This document shows, one piece after another, positions 54,342 to 63,130 of a DNA stretch of 64,000 nt; positions within the stretch are counted from its first letter, which is position 1; the number at the start of each line of letters is the position of its first letter. The translations under genes and the position numbers were made by a program. This stretch comes from CAVRTM01 sp963696105 (GTDB lineage Bacteria > Actinomycetota > Actinomycetes > Actinomycetales > Dermatophilaceae): positions 124,001 through 188,000 of the forward strand of contig CAVOIP010000003.1 in the NCBI GenBank assembly GCA_963696105.1. Reading direction: 5' to 3'. The notes beneath the pieces were generated by a model. The model was not told the origin of the DNA, ran no database searches, and saw only the letters and a list, made by a program, of their open reading frames with translations.

Positions 54342-55817
54342 GTGAGCGAGCACCCCGAGACCGTCGACTCCGTCGAGAGCGATGACACCTCGGTCGAACG
54401 GGCCCTGCGCGTCGGCCTGGAGGACTTCGAGCTGGATGAGGCCGACCGGTCCCTGCTCGAGCGCAGCGGTGCGGACCTCGAGGAGGAGCACGAGGCGGGT
54501 CCGCTGCCGGTCGTGGCGATCATCGGCCGCCCCAACGTGGGCAAGTCGACGCTGGTCAACCGCATCATCGGCCGCCGCGAGGCCGTCGTCGAGGACGTCC
54601 CCGGTGTCACCCGAGACCGGGTGGCGTACGACGCCGAGTGGTCCGGGCGCCGGTTCACCCTCGTGGACACCGGCGGCTGGGAGGTCGACGCCCGCGGCAT
54701 CCACCTGCGGGTGGCCGAGCAGGCCGAGGTCGCGATCGACCTGGCCGACGTCGTGATGTTCGTCGTGGACGCCACGGTCGGCGCGACGGACACCGACGAG
54801 TCGGTCGTCCGGCTGCTGCGCCGGTCGGGCAAGCCCGTCATCCTGGTCGCCAACAAGGTCGACGACGCCCGCGCCGAGGCGGACGCGGCGATGCTGTGGT
54901 CGTTCGGGCTCGGCCAGCCGTGGCCGGTGTCGGCCCTGCACGGCCGCGGCAGCGGCGACGTCCTCGACGCCGTCCTGGACGTGCTGCCCGAGGTCTCTGC
55001 CGCCGGCGGGGCCTACGCCCGCGGGGGCCCCCGCCGCGTCGCGCTCGTCGGCCGGCCGAACGTCGGCAAGTCCAGCCTGCTGAACATGCTGGCGGGCGAG
55101 GACCGCGTCGTGGTCGACCACGTCGCCGGCACGACCCGCGACCCGGTCGACGAGATGATCGAGCTGGGCGGCAAGACGTGGCGCTTCGTCGACACCGCCG
55201 GCATCCGCCGCCGCGTGCACCAGACCCGGGGCGCCGACTTCTACGCCTCCCTGCGCACCCAGACCGCGCTGGAGAAGGCCGAGGTGGCAGTGGTCCTGAT
55301 CGACGCCTCGCAGCCGATCGCCGAGCAGGACATCCGCGTGGTGCAGCAGGCGATCGACGCCGGGCGCGCCGTCGTGGTGGCCTACAACAAGTGGGACACC
55401 CTGGATGAGGAGCGGCGCTACTACCTCGAGCGCGAGATCGAGAAGGAGCTCGTGCAGATCCCCTGGGCCCCGCGGGTCAACATCTCGGCGCTGACCGGGC
55501 GCCACATGGACCGCCTCGTGCCGGCCATCGAGACGGCGCTGGAGTCCTGGGACACCCGCATCTCCACCGGGCGGCTCAACGCGTTCCTGGGCGAGATCGT
55601 TGCGGCCAACCCGCACCCGGTCCGCTCCGGCAAGCAGCCCCGCATCCTGTTCGCCACGCAGGCCGCGACGCGGCCGCCACGGTTCGTGCTGTTCGCCAGC
55701 GGCTTCCTTGAGGCCGGCTACCGGCGGTTCATCGAGCGTCGGTTGCGCGAGGAGTTCGGCTTCGTCGGGACCCCCATCGAGGTTTCGGTTCGCGTGCGGG
55801 AGAAGCGCCGCAAGTAG
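54342..55817 (+). CDS. der: GTPase Der (EngA), ribosome biogenesis
   Basis: This 491-residue protein has two tandem GTPase domains required for 50S assembly. The first P-loop is GRPNVGKSTLVN (near 63) with DTGGWE and NKVDD; the second is GRPNVGKSSLLN (near 236) with DTAGIRRR and NKWDTL. A KH-like domain closes the protein. An acidic N-terminal extension of about 50 residues is typical for actinobacterial Der. GTG 54342 follows GAAGGA by eight bases. Confidence 0.96.
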   Translation: MSEHPETVDSVESDDTSVERALRVGLEDFELDEADRSLLERSGADLEEEHEAGPLPVVAIIGRPNVGKSTLVNRIIGRREAVVEDVPGVTRDRVAYDAEWSGRRFTLVDTGGWEVDARGIHLRVAEQAEVAIDLADVVMFVVDATVGATDTDESVVRLLRRSGKPVILVANKVDDARAEADAAMLWSFGLGQPWPVSALHGRGSGDVLDAVLDVLPEVSAAGGAYARGGPRRVALVGRPNVGKSSLLNMLAGEDRVVVDHVAGTTRDPVDEMIELGGKTWRFVDTAGIRRRVHQTRGADFYASLRTQTALEKAEVAVVLIDASQPIAEQDIRVVQQAIDAGRAVVVAYNKWDTLDEERRYYLEREIEKELVQIPWAPRVNISALTGRHMDRLVPAIETALESWDTRISTGRLNAFLGEIVAANPHPVRSGKQPRILFATQAATRPPRFVLFASGFLEAGYRRFIERRLREEFGFVGTPIEVSVRVREKRRK

Positions 55818-55918
55818 GCCTCCGCTGCCCGCCGGCCCGGCGGGCAGCCGCCCGGGCGGGGCGATTCGGAGCCGGGCGCCCGCGTGCGCTAGTGTTCCTC
55901 TCGCTCGCCTGAGCATCC

Positions 55919-55992
<74 letters not shown>

Positions 55993-56014
55993 CGGGAACG
56001 CACGACAACACCAG

Positions 56015-56044
56015 AGGCCGCCTCGGAGAGATCCGGGGCGGCCT
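56015..56044 (+). terminator. Hairpin after tRNA-Pro
   Basis: AGGCCGCCTCGG (56015-56026) pairs with CCGGGGCGGCCT (56033-56044), with one G-U pair and a six-base loop. It starts 22 bases after the tRNA. Confidence 0.6.
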
Positions 56045-56087
56045 TCGGCGTCCGGTGGGCAGCGCCCGGCACCTCACGGCGGCGTAC

Positions 56088-56207
56088 ATGATGCAGGGGC
56101 ATGATGCAGTGGCTCGACGCGCCGACGGCGGGACCTGGCTGTTCCACTGCCACGTCAACGACCACCTCACCGCCGAGATGATCACCCGTCACCGCGTCGC
56201 GAGCTGA
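56088..56207 (+). pseudogene. C-terminal scrap of a multicopper oxidase
   Basis: The 39 codons from ATG 56088 end with GGTWLFHCHVNDHLTAEM, the last copper-binding segment of multicopper oxidases (HCH-x3-H-x4-M, joining type 1 and type 3 copper ligands), followed by TRHRVAS and a stop. Nothing upstream in any frame resembles the rest of the enzyme, which is normally over 400 residues. It lies just after tRNA-Pro and its hairpin, so it is probably a relic left by a deletion or an excised element. Confidence 0.65.
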
Positions 56208-56289
56208 CGCCGGTCGGGGTCGAAAGGGGCTGGCCGGGGACGGCCCGCGCGAGTGCGGCGCACGGTACGGGGCTGCCGAGCCGGCGGGG

Positions 56290-56295
56290 TAGTCT
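56290..56295 (+). promoter_or_regulatory. -10 element TAGTCT upstream of the GAF-ANTAR gene
   Basis: TAGTCT lies 47 bases before ATG 56343, giving a leader of about 40 bases. Confidence 0.4.
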
Positions 56296-56342
56296 GCCGA
56301 GGACAGCGCCCGCCCGGGCTCCCCGCCTCCGATGGAGCCACG

Positions 56343-57113
56343 ATGACGCAGCCAGACCCGCTGGCCGATGACCTCAGGCTGCGCCACGCGACCGTGTCGG
56401 CCCTGCAGGCGAGCCTGCTGGAGTCCCCCACGGTGGAGGGGTTCCTGCAGACGGTGGTCGACCGGGCCGGCGAGCACGTGGCCGCCCACGCCGCCTGCAC
56501 GCTGACGCTGCTGCGCCAGGGCCGCTTCCTCACCGTCGCCAGCACCGATCCCGAGGCCACCGAGGCAGACGCGGTGGAGTACGCCACGGACTCCGGGCCG
56601 TGCGTGGAGGCGGCACGCCGCGGCGTGGAGACCGTCGTACCGGACCTGCGTGCCGAGGAGCGGTGGCCCGAGTGGGCGGCCGCGTCGCTGCGGCTGGGCT
56701 TCCGCTCGGCGGCCGCCGCACCGGCCGACACCGGCGACGGCGCGCAGCTGGCGATCAACCTCTACGGCCGCGAGCTCGACGCCTTCGGCGAGACGGAGAT
56801 GCAACGCGCCCGGATCTACGTCGACGAGGCCGCGCGTGCGCTGCGCCTGTGCCTGCTGCTGGCCGAGCAGACCGAGCGGGCGCAGGACCTGCAGACCGCG
56901 ATGGCCTCGCGCAGCACCATCGACCAGGCCCTCGGCGTCATCATGGGCCAGAACCGCATCTCCCGCGACGAGGCGTTCGCCATCCTCCGCACGGCGTCCC
57001 AGCACCGCAACGTCAAGCTGCGCGAGGTCGCAGCACTCCTGATCGAGAACCTCACGGGCCACGAGGCCGCAGAGCCGCCCCACTTCGACGGCTCCGGCCG
57101 GTCCGGCCGATAG
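56343..57113 (+). CDS. GAF and ANTAR domain RNA-binding regulator
   Basis: This 256-residue regulator has an N-terminal GAF domain (about 15-160) and a C-terminal ANTAR domain (about 175-240) with MASRSTIDQALGVIMGQNRISRDEAFAILRTASQHRNVKLREVAALL. ANTAR domains bind paired hexaloop RNA hairpins to cause antitermination, and the GAF domain would sense a small molecule or redox state. No dual-hairpin target was seen in the flanking sequence. It is convergent with the phosphoketolase gene 72 bases away. Confidence 0.88.
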   Translation: MTQPDPLADDLRLRHATVSALQASLLESPTVEGFLQTVVDRAGEHVAAHAACTLTLLRQGRFLTVASTDPEATEADAVEYATDSGPCVEAARRGVETVVPDLRAEERWPEWAAASLRLGFRSAAAAPADTGDGAQLAINLYGRELDAFGETEMQRARIYVDEAARALRLCLLLAEQTERAQDLQTAMASRSTIDQALGVIMGQNRISRDEAFAILRTASQHRNVKLREVAALLIENLTGHEAAEPPHFDGSGRSGR

Positions 57114-57185
57114 CGACCACAGCGGGCCCAGCAGCGCACGTCAAGGCGCCGGCCCGCCCGCCCGGTCGTACGACGCGCGGCCAGG

Positions 57186-59678
57186 TCAGCCGTGTGGCCA
57201 GGTCCAGTCGGCCACCTCGGGCAGGTCCTCGCCGTGCGACCGCGTCCAGTCGCGGGCCCGGACCCGGGTGTCGGCCACGCGCTGGCGCAGCCCGGCAACG
57301 CGGGCCCCGAGGCCCGGCACCCGGTCGATGACGTCCAGGACGAGGTGGAAGCGGTCCAGGTCGTTGAGCATCACCATGTCGAACGGCGTGGTGGTCGTGC
57401 CCATCTCCTTGAAGCCGCGCACGTGCAGGTTGGCGTGGTTGGTCCGGCGGTACGCCAGCCGGTGGACGAGCCAGGGGTAGCCGTGGAAGGCGAAGACCAC
57501 CGGCTTGTCCGTGGTGAAGAGCGCGTCGAACTCGCGGTCGGAGAGCCCGTGCGGGTGCTCGGTCTCGGGCTGCAGACGCATCAGGTCCACGACGTTGACG
57601 ACCCGCACCTTCAGGCCCGGCAGCTCGCGGCGCAGCAGGTCGGCCGCGGCGAGGGTCTCCAGCGTCGGGATCTCGCCGGCACAGGCCAGGACGACGTCCG
57701 GCTCGGTGCCCTGCTCCTCGGTGCCGGCCCACTCCCAGACGCCGATCCCGCGGGTGCAGTGCAGCACGGCGTCGTCCATCGAGAGGTAGTCCAGCTGCGG
57801 CTGCTTGCCGGCAACGACGACGTTGATGTAGTTGCGGCTGCGTAGGCAGTGGTCGTAGACCGAGAGCAGCGTGTTGGTGTCCGGCGGTAGGTAGACGCGC
57901 ACGAGGTGCGGCTTCTTGTTCAGCACGACATCCAGGAAGCCGGGGTCCTGGTGCGTGGCGCCGTTGTGGTCCTGACGCCAGACATGCGATGAGAGAAGGT
58001 AGTTCAGCGACGGGATCGGGCGGCGCCACTCGATGTCGGCACAGGCCTGGAGCCACTTCGCGTGCTGGTTGAACATCGAGTCGACGATGTGGATGAACGC
58101 CTCGTAGCAGGTGAACACCCCGTGTCGTCCGGTCAGGAGGTAGCCCTCGAGCAGTCCCTGGCACACGTGCTCGGACAGCATCTCGAACGACCGCCCCTGC
58201 GGCGACAGGCGGTCATCGCCGTCCCGGACCTCGGCGACCCAGCTGCGGCCGCCGACATCCAGCACGGCCTGGATCCGGTTGCTCGCGATCTCATCGGGCC
58301 CGAACGTCAGGAACGAATGGGGGTTCCGCACGGTGACGTCCCGCAACCACGACCCGAGCACGCGGGTCGCCTCGTTGGTCGACTGCCCCGGACGTACGTC
58401 GACCGCGTAGTCCCGGAAGTCGGGCAGCACCAGGTCGGCCACGCGTCCGCCGTTCGAGACCGGGTTGGCGCTCATCCGCCGGTCGCCCTGCGGCGGCTGG
58501 GCCCGCAACCGCTCCACCGGGCGCCCGTCCTCGTCGAAGAGCTCCTCAGGCCGGTAGGAGCGCATCCACGCCTCGAGGGCGGCACGGTGGCCGGCGTCGG
58601 TCCTGGTGGCCGAGAGCGGCACCTGGTGGGCCCGGAACGTGCCCTCGACCTGCTGGCCATCCACGACCGGAGGGCCGGTCCATCCCTTGGGGGTCCGCAG
58701 CACGATCATCGGCCACGCGGGCCGGGTCAGGTCGCCGTCCTCGCGCGCCCGTCGCTGGATCTCCCTGATCGTGTCCAGGCACGTGTCCAGCGTGGTCGCC
58801 ATGGACTGGTGCGCCTCGGCCGGGTTCGTCGCCGTCCCGGCCGCCACCACGTGCGGGTCGTAGCCGTATCCCCGCATCAGCTGCAGCAGCTCCTCCTCCG
58901 GGATCCGCGCCAGCAGGGTCGGGTTGGCGATCTTGTAGCCGTTCAGGTGCAGGATCGGCAGCACCGCCCCGTCCCGGGCGGGGTTCACGAGCTTGTTGAT
59001 GTGCCAGCTGGTGGCCAGCGGCCCGGTCTCGGCCTCGCCGTCGCCCACGACGCAGAACACGGTCAGGCCCGGGTCGTCCAGCGCGGCGCCGTACGCGTGC
59101 AGGAGCGAGTAGCCCAGCTCGCCGCCCTCGTGGAAGGAGCCAGGGGTCTCGGGCGCGCAGTGGCTGGGAACCCCGCCGGGGAAGGAGAACTGGCGGAAGA
59201 AGCGGCGCATCCCGCGCTCGTCGCGTGTGATCGCGGGATACCGCTCGCTGTAGCTGCCCTCGAGCCATGCGCAGGCGTTGGGGCCCGGCCCGCCGTGCCC
59301 GGGCCCCATCACGTAGACCGCATCGAGGTCGCGCGCCCGGATCATCCGGTTGGCATGGGCGTACACGAAGTTGAGCCCCGGCGTCGTGCCCCAGTGGCCC
59401 AGCAGGCGCGGCTTGACGTGGTCGGCCCGAAGCGGCTCGCGCAGCATCGGGTTGTCCATGAGGTAGATCTGACCCACCGAAAGGTAGTTCGCCGCCCGCC
59501 AGAAGGCGTCGAGGTCGCGCATCTCCTCGGGGCCGAGCGGGCCCGTGGCATCGGACAGCTCGTAGCCCGACGGCGCGCGCGTCTCGCCGCTGCCCGAGGA
59601 GGTGTCGTCAGCCGAGGTGTCGCCCCCGACCGAGGCGGCTGTGCCGGAGGGAGGGGCGGTCTGCCTGCTCGTGCTCAC
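57186..59678 (-). CDS. xfp: Phosphoketolase (xylulose 5-phosphate/fructose 6-phosphate)
   Basis: This 830-residue thiamine-diphosphate enzyme splits xylulose 5-phosphate or fructose 6-phosphate with phosphate to acetyl phosphate and an aldose phosphate. Diagnostic blocks are LLGHWGTTPGLNFVYAH, VMGPGHGGPG, SFHEGGELGYSLLHAYGA, the ThDP motif VVGDGEAETGPLATSWH and HQDPGFLDVV. GTG 59678 is chosen because AAGGAG lies six bases upstream; the first 55 residues are a polar, Ser/Thr-rich extension. No acetate kinase gene is in the window. It is divergent from cobT. Confidence 0.94.
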   Translation of the reverse strand: MSTSRQTAPPSGTAASVGGDTSADDTSSGSGETRAPSGYELSDATGPLGPEEMRDLDAFWRAANYLSVGQIYLMDNPMLREPLRADHVKPRLLGHWGTTPGLNFVYAHANRMIRARDLDAVYVMGPGHGGPGPNACAWLEGSYSERYPAITRDERGMRRFFRQFSFPGGVPSHCAPETPGSFHEGGELGYSLLHAYGAALDDPGLTVFCVVGDGEAETGPLATSWHINKLVNPARDGAVLPILHLNGYKIANPTLLARIPEEELLQLMRGYGYDPHVVAAGTATNPAEAHQSMATTLDTCLDTIREIQRRAREDGDLTRPAWPMIVLRTPKGWTGPPVVDGQQVEGTFRAHQVPLSATRTDAGHRAALEAWMRSYRPEELFDEDGRPVERLRAQPPQGDRRMSANPVSNGGRVADLVLPDFRDYAVDVRPGQSTNEATRVLGSWLRDVTVRNPHSFLTFGPDEIASNRIQAVLDVGGRSWVAEVRDGDDRLSPQGRSFEMLSEHVCQGLLEGYLLTGRHGVFTCYEAFIHIVDSMFNQHAKWLQACADIEWRRPIPSLNYLLSSHVWRQDHNGATHQDPGFLDVVLNKKPHLVRVYLPPDTNTLLSVYDHCLRSRNYINVVVAGKQPQLDYLSMDDAVLHCTRGIGVWEWAGTEEQGTEPDVVLACAGEIPTLETLAAADLLRRELPGLKVRVVNVVDLMRLQPETEHPHGLSDREFDALFTTDKPVVFAFHGYPWLVHRLAYRRTNHANLHVRGFKEMGTTTTPFDMVMLNDLDRFHLVLDVIDRVPGLGARVAGLRQRVADTRVRARDWTRSHGEDLPEVADWTWPHG

Positions 59679-59745
59679 AGGGATCTCCTTGTCGAGGACG
59701 TCCACCGCGCCAGGTGCCGGTGATTCGAGGCTGCGTCGCGTCGGG

Positions 59746-59766
59746 GGCCTCCCACCGTAGGAGGCC
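59746..59766. other. Inverted repeat in the xfp-cobT divergent region
   Basis: GGCCTCC (59746-59752) and GGAGGCC (59760-59766) flank seven bases. A TACGGT -10-like sequence for cobT lies just downstream at 59774-59779. It could be an operator or a leader hairpin. No B12-box or cobalamin riboswitch core was found. Confidence 0.35.
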
Positions 59767-59823
59767 GGGGCCGTACGGTGGGCGCTTTGGGGGAGAACAG
59801 CCCGACACCGGAGAGGCCCAGCG

Positions 59824-60933
59824 ATGACCACCGAGCACGAGCGTGCCGCCGCAGATGAGGCCCCCTGGAGCCCGCGGGGCCTGCTGGGCGAGACGATTGC
59901 CGGCATCGGGCCGGTCTCGGCGCGCGCCCGCTCCGAGGCCGAGGCGCTGCACGTCCGGCTGACCACCCCGCCGGGAGCCCTCGGCGCGCTGGAGGACCTC
60001 GGGACCCGACTGGCCGGCGTGTACGGCGCGTGCCCGCCCCCGCTGCCCGAGCCGGTCGCGGTCGCCGTGTTCGCGGCGGACCACGGTGTGCACGCCCAAG
60101 GGGTGTCGCCCTGGCCGCAGGAGGTCACGGCCCAGATGGTCGGCAACCTGGCGGCTGGGGGAGCGGTGGTCTGTGCGCTGGCCCGGCAGGTCGGGGCGAG
60201 CGTCCGCGTGGTCGACGTCGGCGTCGCCGCGGACCTTCCGGACACGCCGGCGCTGTGGTCGTGCAAGGTGGCTGCCGGGACCGCCGACATGACCGCAGGC
60301 CCGGCCATGACCCCGGCCGAGGTGACGCAGGCCGTGGAGGTGGGCATCACCGTGGCCCGCGACCTGGTCGGCGACGGCGCGCGGCTGCTCGTCACCGGTG
60401 ACATGGGCATTGCGAACACCACGGCCTCGGCCGCCCTCGTCAGCGCCCTCACCGGCCTGGACCCGGCGGCGGTGACCGGTCGCGGCACGGGGGTCGACGA
60501 CGCCGGCCTGGCGCACAAGGTCGCGGTCGTCCGTCGCGCGATCGCGGTCAACCACGCCGGGCCGGAGCAACCGCTGCGGACGCTGGCAGCCGTCGGCGGC
60601 CTCGAGCACGCCGCTCTCACCGGTTTCCTGCTGGGCGCCGCGGAGCGGCACACCCCCGTCGTGCTCGACGGGGTGATCGCCGTCTCGGCGGCCTTGGTGG
60701 CCCGGTCCCTGGCCCCTGGGGCCGTCGGCTACTGGGTCGCGGGGCACCGCTCGGCAGAGCCCGGCGCGTCCGCAGCCCTCGAGCGGCTGGGGCTCAGGCC
60801 GCTGATCGACCTCGAGCTGCGGCTGGGGGAGGGCTCAGGCGCGGTGCTCGCCGTACCGCTGGTGCAGGCGGCCGCCCGGGTCCTGCGTGAGGTCGCGACC
60901 TTCGACTCGGCCGGCGTGACCGACAAGAGCTGA
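59824..60933 (+). CDS. cobT: Nicotinate-nucleotide--dimethylbenzimidazole phosphoribosyltransferase
   Basis: This 369-residue enzyme activates 5,6-dimethylbenzimidazole to alpha-ribazole phosphate for the lower ligand of cobalamin. Family blocks are PPGALGALEDLGTRLAGV, VFAADHGVHAQGVSPWP, LLVTGDMGIANTTASAAL and GRGTGVDD. The catalytic Glu is in the late block LRLGEGSGAVLAVPLV. ATG 59824 follows GGAGAGG. No other cobalamin gene is in the window. Confidence 0.93.
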   Translation: MTTEHERAAADEAPWSPRGLLGETIAGIGPVSARARSEAEALHVRLTTPPGALGALEDLGTRLAGVYGACPPPLPEPVAVAVFAADHGVHAQGVSPWPQEVTAQMVGNLAAGGAVVCALARQVGASVRVVDVGVAADLPDTPALWSCKVAAGTADMTAGPAMTPAEVTQAVEVGITVARDLVGDGARLLVTGDMGIANTTASAALVSALTGLDPAAVTGRGTGVDDAGLAHKVAVVRRAIAVNHAGPEQPLRTLAAVGGLEHAALTGFLLGAAERHTPVVLDGVIAVSAALVARSLAPGAVGYWVAGHRSAEPGASAALERLGLRPLIDLELRLGEGSGAVLAVPLVQAAARVLREVATFDSAGVTDKS

Positions 60934-60952
60934 CGGCCGGCCCATCAGCTGC

Positions 60953-61840
60953 TCACGGCTCGAGGCAGGTGGGGATCGAGTCGACCCGCCCGGCGGGGTG
61001 CTCCGTGGAGCCCGAGGGGTCGTAGATCTTGACGGCGTCGACGGTGGACAGCTGTCGCAACGACGGCTGGATCTGCCCGGCGATCGTCACCGTGGACCCC
61101 CCGCTGGTGCACCCGCCGACGAGCTGCACCCGCGCGACGCCCGAGGCGATGCGCAGCCCGCGGTAGCCGGTCGAGCCCGACAGCAGCAGCCGTAGGCCGT
61201 GAGCGTGCTCGCCGGGGAGCGGGCCGGCGTAGATGCGGTCCATGAGCCCGGTCGCCGGCGTCAACGGCTGCACCGGCCGTCGTACCGGCACGAAGAAGGG
61301 CGGGGTGTTGGCGACGAACCGGTTCTGGTCGAGGAACCAGACCTTGCGCGACACGGTGGGGAAGGCGGCGCGGATGTCGATCACGACCCGGCTCGGGTTG
61401 CCGAGGGTCGAGACCGTGAAGGGCTGCCGGCGCGCCAGCCCGATGCCGTACGTCGTGACCGCCTCGAAGTCCCCGGCCTGCACGACGGTCATCACGTTCG
61501 GCAGCGCGAAGGCGACACGCCCGGGCGCCGTGGACCTCCCGGCGGCGTCGTGCGCCTGCGCCGGCTCCAGGCGGACCTTGAGGATGGCCTGCCCGGCGAT
61601 GCGGACGGGCTGCCCGGACGCGTCCCCGACCAGGCTCTTGACGTAGGACACCTGACGGCTGGCGGGGAGGCCTCCGCGGAAGTCGAGAACCACCCGGTCG
61701 TACCCGGGGTGGTGCGCCGCGCGGATCCCGACCAGCGTCGGGGTCGTTGCCGGAGCCGCGACCGCGACCGCGAGGGTCGGGACGGCGCAGGCCGCGGCCA
61801 GCAGGGCGAGAGCCAGACGGCGGACGACGCTCGTGCGCAT
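60953..61840 (-). CDS. Exported AMIN-like and GerMN-like domain protein
   Basis: This 295-residue secreted protein has a signal peptide (about 1-28). The next region, HHPGYDRVVLDFRGGLP through RVAFALPNVMTVVQAGDFEAVTTYGIGL to GNPSRVVIDIRA, fits AMIN-like beta domains of actinobacteria. The C-terminal 110 residues resemble a GerMN fold, with GLRIASGVARVQLVGGCTSGGSTVTIAGQIQPSLRQL. ATG 61840 has a strong GGGAGGT site six bases upstream. AMIN-like domains usually bind cell-wall material, so an envelope role is likely. It is convergent with cobT. Confidence 0.72.
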   Translation of the reverse strand: MRTSVVRRLALALLAAACAVPTLAVAVAAPATTPTLVGIRAAHHPGYDRVVLDFRGGLPASRQVSYVKSLVGDASGQPVRIAGQAILKVRLEPAQAHDAAGRSTAPGRVAFALPNVMTVVQAGDFEAVTTYGIGLARRQPFTVSTLGNPSRVVIDIRAAFPTVSRKVWFLDQNRFVANTPPFFVPVRRPVQPLTPATGLMDRIYAGPLPGEHAHGLRLLLSGSTGYRGLRIASGVARVQLVGGCTSGGSTVTIAGQIQPSLRQLSTVDAVKIYDPSGSTEHPAGRVDSIPTCLEP

Positions 61841-61971
61841 GGTGATACCTCCCTCGCGGCCGCTGGATGCGGCACCGCGAGCATCCCGTCGTACCGGGAG
61901 TGCGGGCAGTGCCCAAGGTCCCCCGCCGCCTGGGCGCCCCCGCCGCCTGGCCCCTCACGCTGCCCGGTCGC

Positions 61972-62763
61972 TCAGGCGCGCTCCTCGGCCACCGAGTTGC
62001 CGCCGTCCACGACGATGCACTGTCCGGTGACGTAGGACGCCCCCGGAGAGACCAGGAAGGCCACCACGGCCGCCACCTCATCCGGTGTGGCGCTGCGACC
62101 CATGGGTGTGCGCAGGCCCTGCGCGTGCTCGTGCGCGGTCTGGGAGCCGGTGGCGACCCATCCCGGCGCCACCGCGTTGACGGTGGTGCCCCGCGGGGCG
62201 AGGTCGACCGCCAGGGACCGCGCCAGCCCCACCATGGCGGCCTTGGCCGCGGCGTAGACCGGGTCGGCCCGCATCGCCATCACGGGCCCGGTCACGCTGG
62301 ACACCATGACCACGCGGCCCCAGCCGGGTGTCATGGCCGGCACGGCGGCGCGAGTGACCAGGAAGGCGGTGTCGAGGTTCCGCTGCAGACCGGCGTGCCA
62401 CGTCTGCAGCGACATCTGCTCCAGCGCGCCGTCCTCGGGCCGCGGCTCGGCCACGGACGTCATCCCCGCGTTGTTCACCACGACGTCGAGCCGGCCCCAG
62501 CGTGCGGTCACCGCGTCGACCACTCGCTGCGCGGAGGCGGGGTCGGTGAGGTCCGCCGGGAGACCGTCGGCGTCGGCTCCTGCTGCCCGCAGCTCGCCCG
62601 CCCGCTCCATCGCTCGCTCGGTCGTCGCGGTGACCATCACCGCGGCGCCCATGGCGGCGAGCACCTTCGCCGTCGCGATACCGATGCCGGTCGGGCCGCC
62701 GGCACCGGTGACCAGCGCGACCCGACCGGTGAGGTCGAACGGCGCCGCGGGAGCTGGGTTCAT
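61972..62763 (-). CDS. SDR-family NAD(P)-dependent oxidoreductase (FabG-like)
   Basis: This 263-residue short-chain dehydrogenase has a cofactor loop TGAGGPTGIG (a variant of TGxxxGIG with two extra residues), NNAG near residue 95, and a catalytic Ser in VMVSSVTG with Tyr and Lys in YAAAKAA. The tail PDEVAAVVAFLVSPGASYVTGQCIVVDGG is typical of FabG-like enzymes. The ribosome-binding site lies inside AGAAGGG-C-CCCTTCT on the minus strand, directly before ATG 62763, which could form a small hairpin over it. The substrate is unknown. Confidence 0.85.
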   Translation of the reverse strand: MNPAPAAPFDLTGRVALVTGAGGPTGIGIATAKVLAAMGAAVMVTATTERAMERAGELRAAGADADGLPADLTDPASAQRVVDAVTARWGRLDVVVNNAGMTSVAEPRPEDGALEQMSLQTWHAGLQRNLDTAFLVTRAAVPAMTPGWGRVVMVSSVTGPVMAMRADPVYAAAKAAMVGLARSLAVDLAPRGTTVNAVAPGWVATGSQTAHEHAQGLRTPMGRSATPDEVAAVVAFLVSPGASYVTGQCIVVDGGNSVAEERA

Positions 62764-62787
62764 GAGAAGGGGCCCTTCTTCGTCCTC

Positions 62788-62800
62788 GTGACGTCGTCAC
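62788..62800. promoter_or_regulatory. Inverted repeat GTGAC-3-GTCAC upstream of the SDR gene
   Basis: The five-base arms at 62788-62792 and 62796-62800 lie about 25 bases upstream of the SDR start. It is a possible operator. Confidence 0.35.
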
Positions 62801-62986
62801 ACGGCGTCGGTGGCGCATCGACCCAAAGGGCTCGCGGGACAACGCAATTCGGCGTGTGCTGCCCGGCACGACCCGCCGTACCGCGTGGTGGAACCGGCTG
62901 CCTGACTAGTGCCGATGCTGTATTGACCGCCCTTGGCACCCGGCGCACTCTATGCGGAGCGTCTGTCGCCGTCACGGGGGGTTCCC

Positions 62987-63130
62987 ATGGTCTGCAGTGT
63001 CCGTCGCACGTCGATCCGGGCCAAGGGACTTGCCCTCGTGGTCACCCTCCTGGCCATGGTGGGCAGCTGGCTGGTCGCACCGACGCGGGAGACGGCTGCG
63101 TGCGCGCCGCCGCAGCTGACCTTCTCGTGA
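62987..63130 (+). CDS. Small exported peptide (47 aa)
   Basis: This 47-residue reading frame has a basic N-terminus, a hydrophobic stretch (GLALVVTLLAMVGSWLVA) and a short tail containing ACAPPQLTFS. ATG 62987 has a G-run (CGGGGGG) five bases upstream as a possible ribosome-binding site, and TTGACC at 62923-62928 may be a -35. Its stop overlaps GTG of the next gene (GTGA), as in real operons of this window. The tail looks like the start of a longer mature exported domain, so it may be a truncated remnant. Confidence 0.45.
   Translation: MVCSVRRTSIRAKGLALVVTLLAMVGSWLVAPTRETAACAPPQLTFS

Noticed and set aside
59679..59823. Cobalamin riboswitch upstream of cobT
   Set aside because: The gap is only 145 bases, and no B12 box or typical core was seen.
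59679..60653. N-terminal extension of the phosphoketolase frame to 60653
   Set aside because: It is antisense to cobT. The strong ribosome-binding site before GTG 59678 and the normal enzyme length support the short form.
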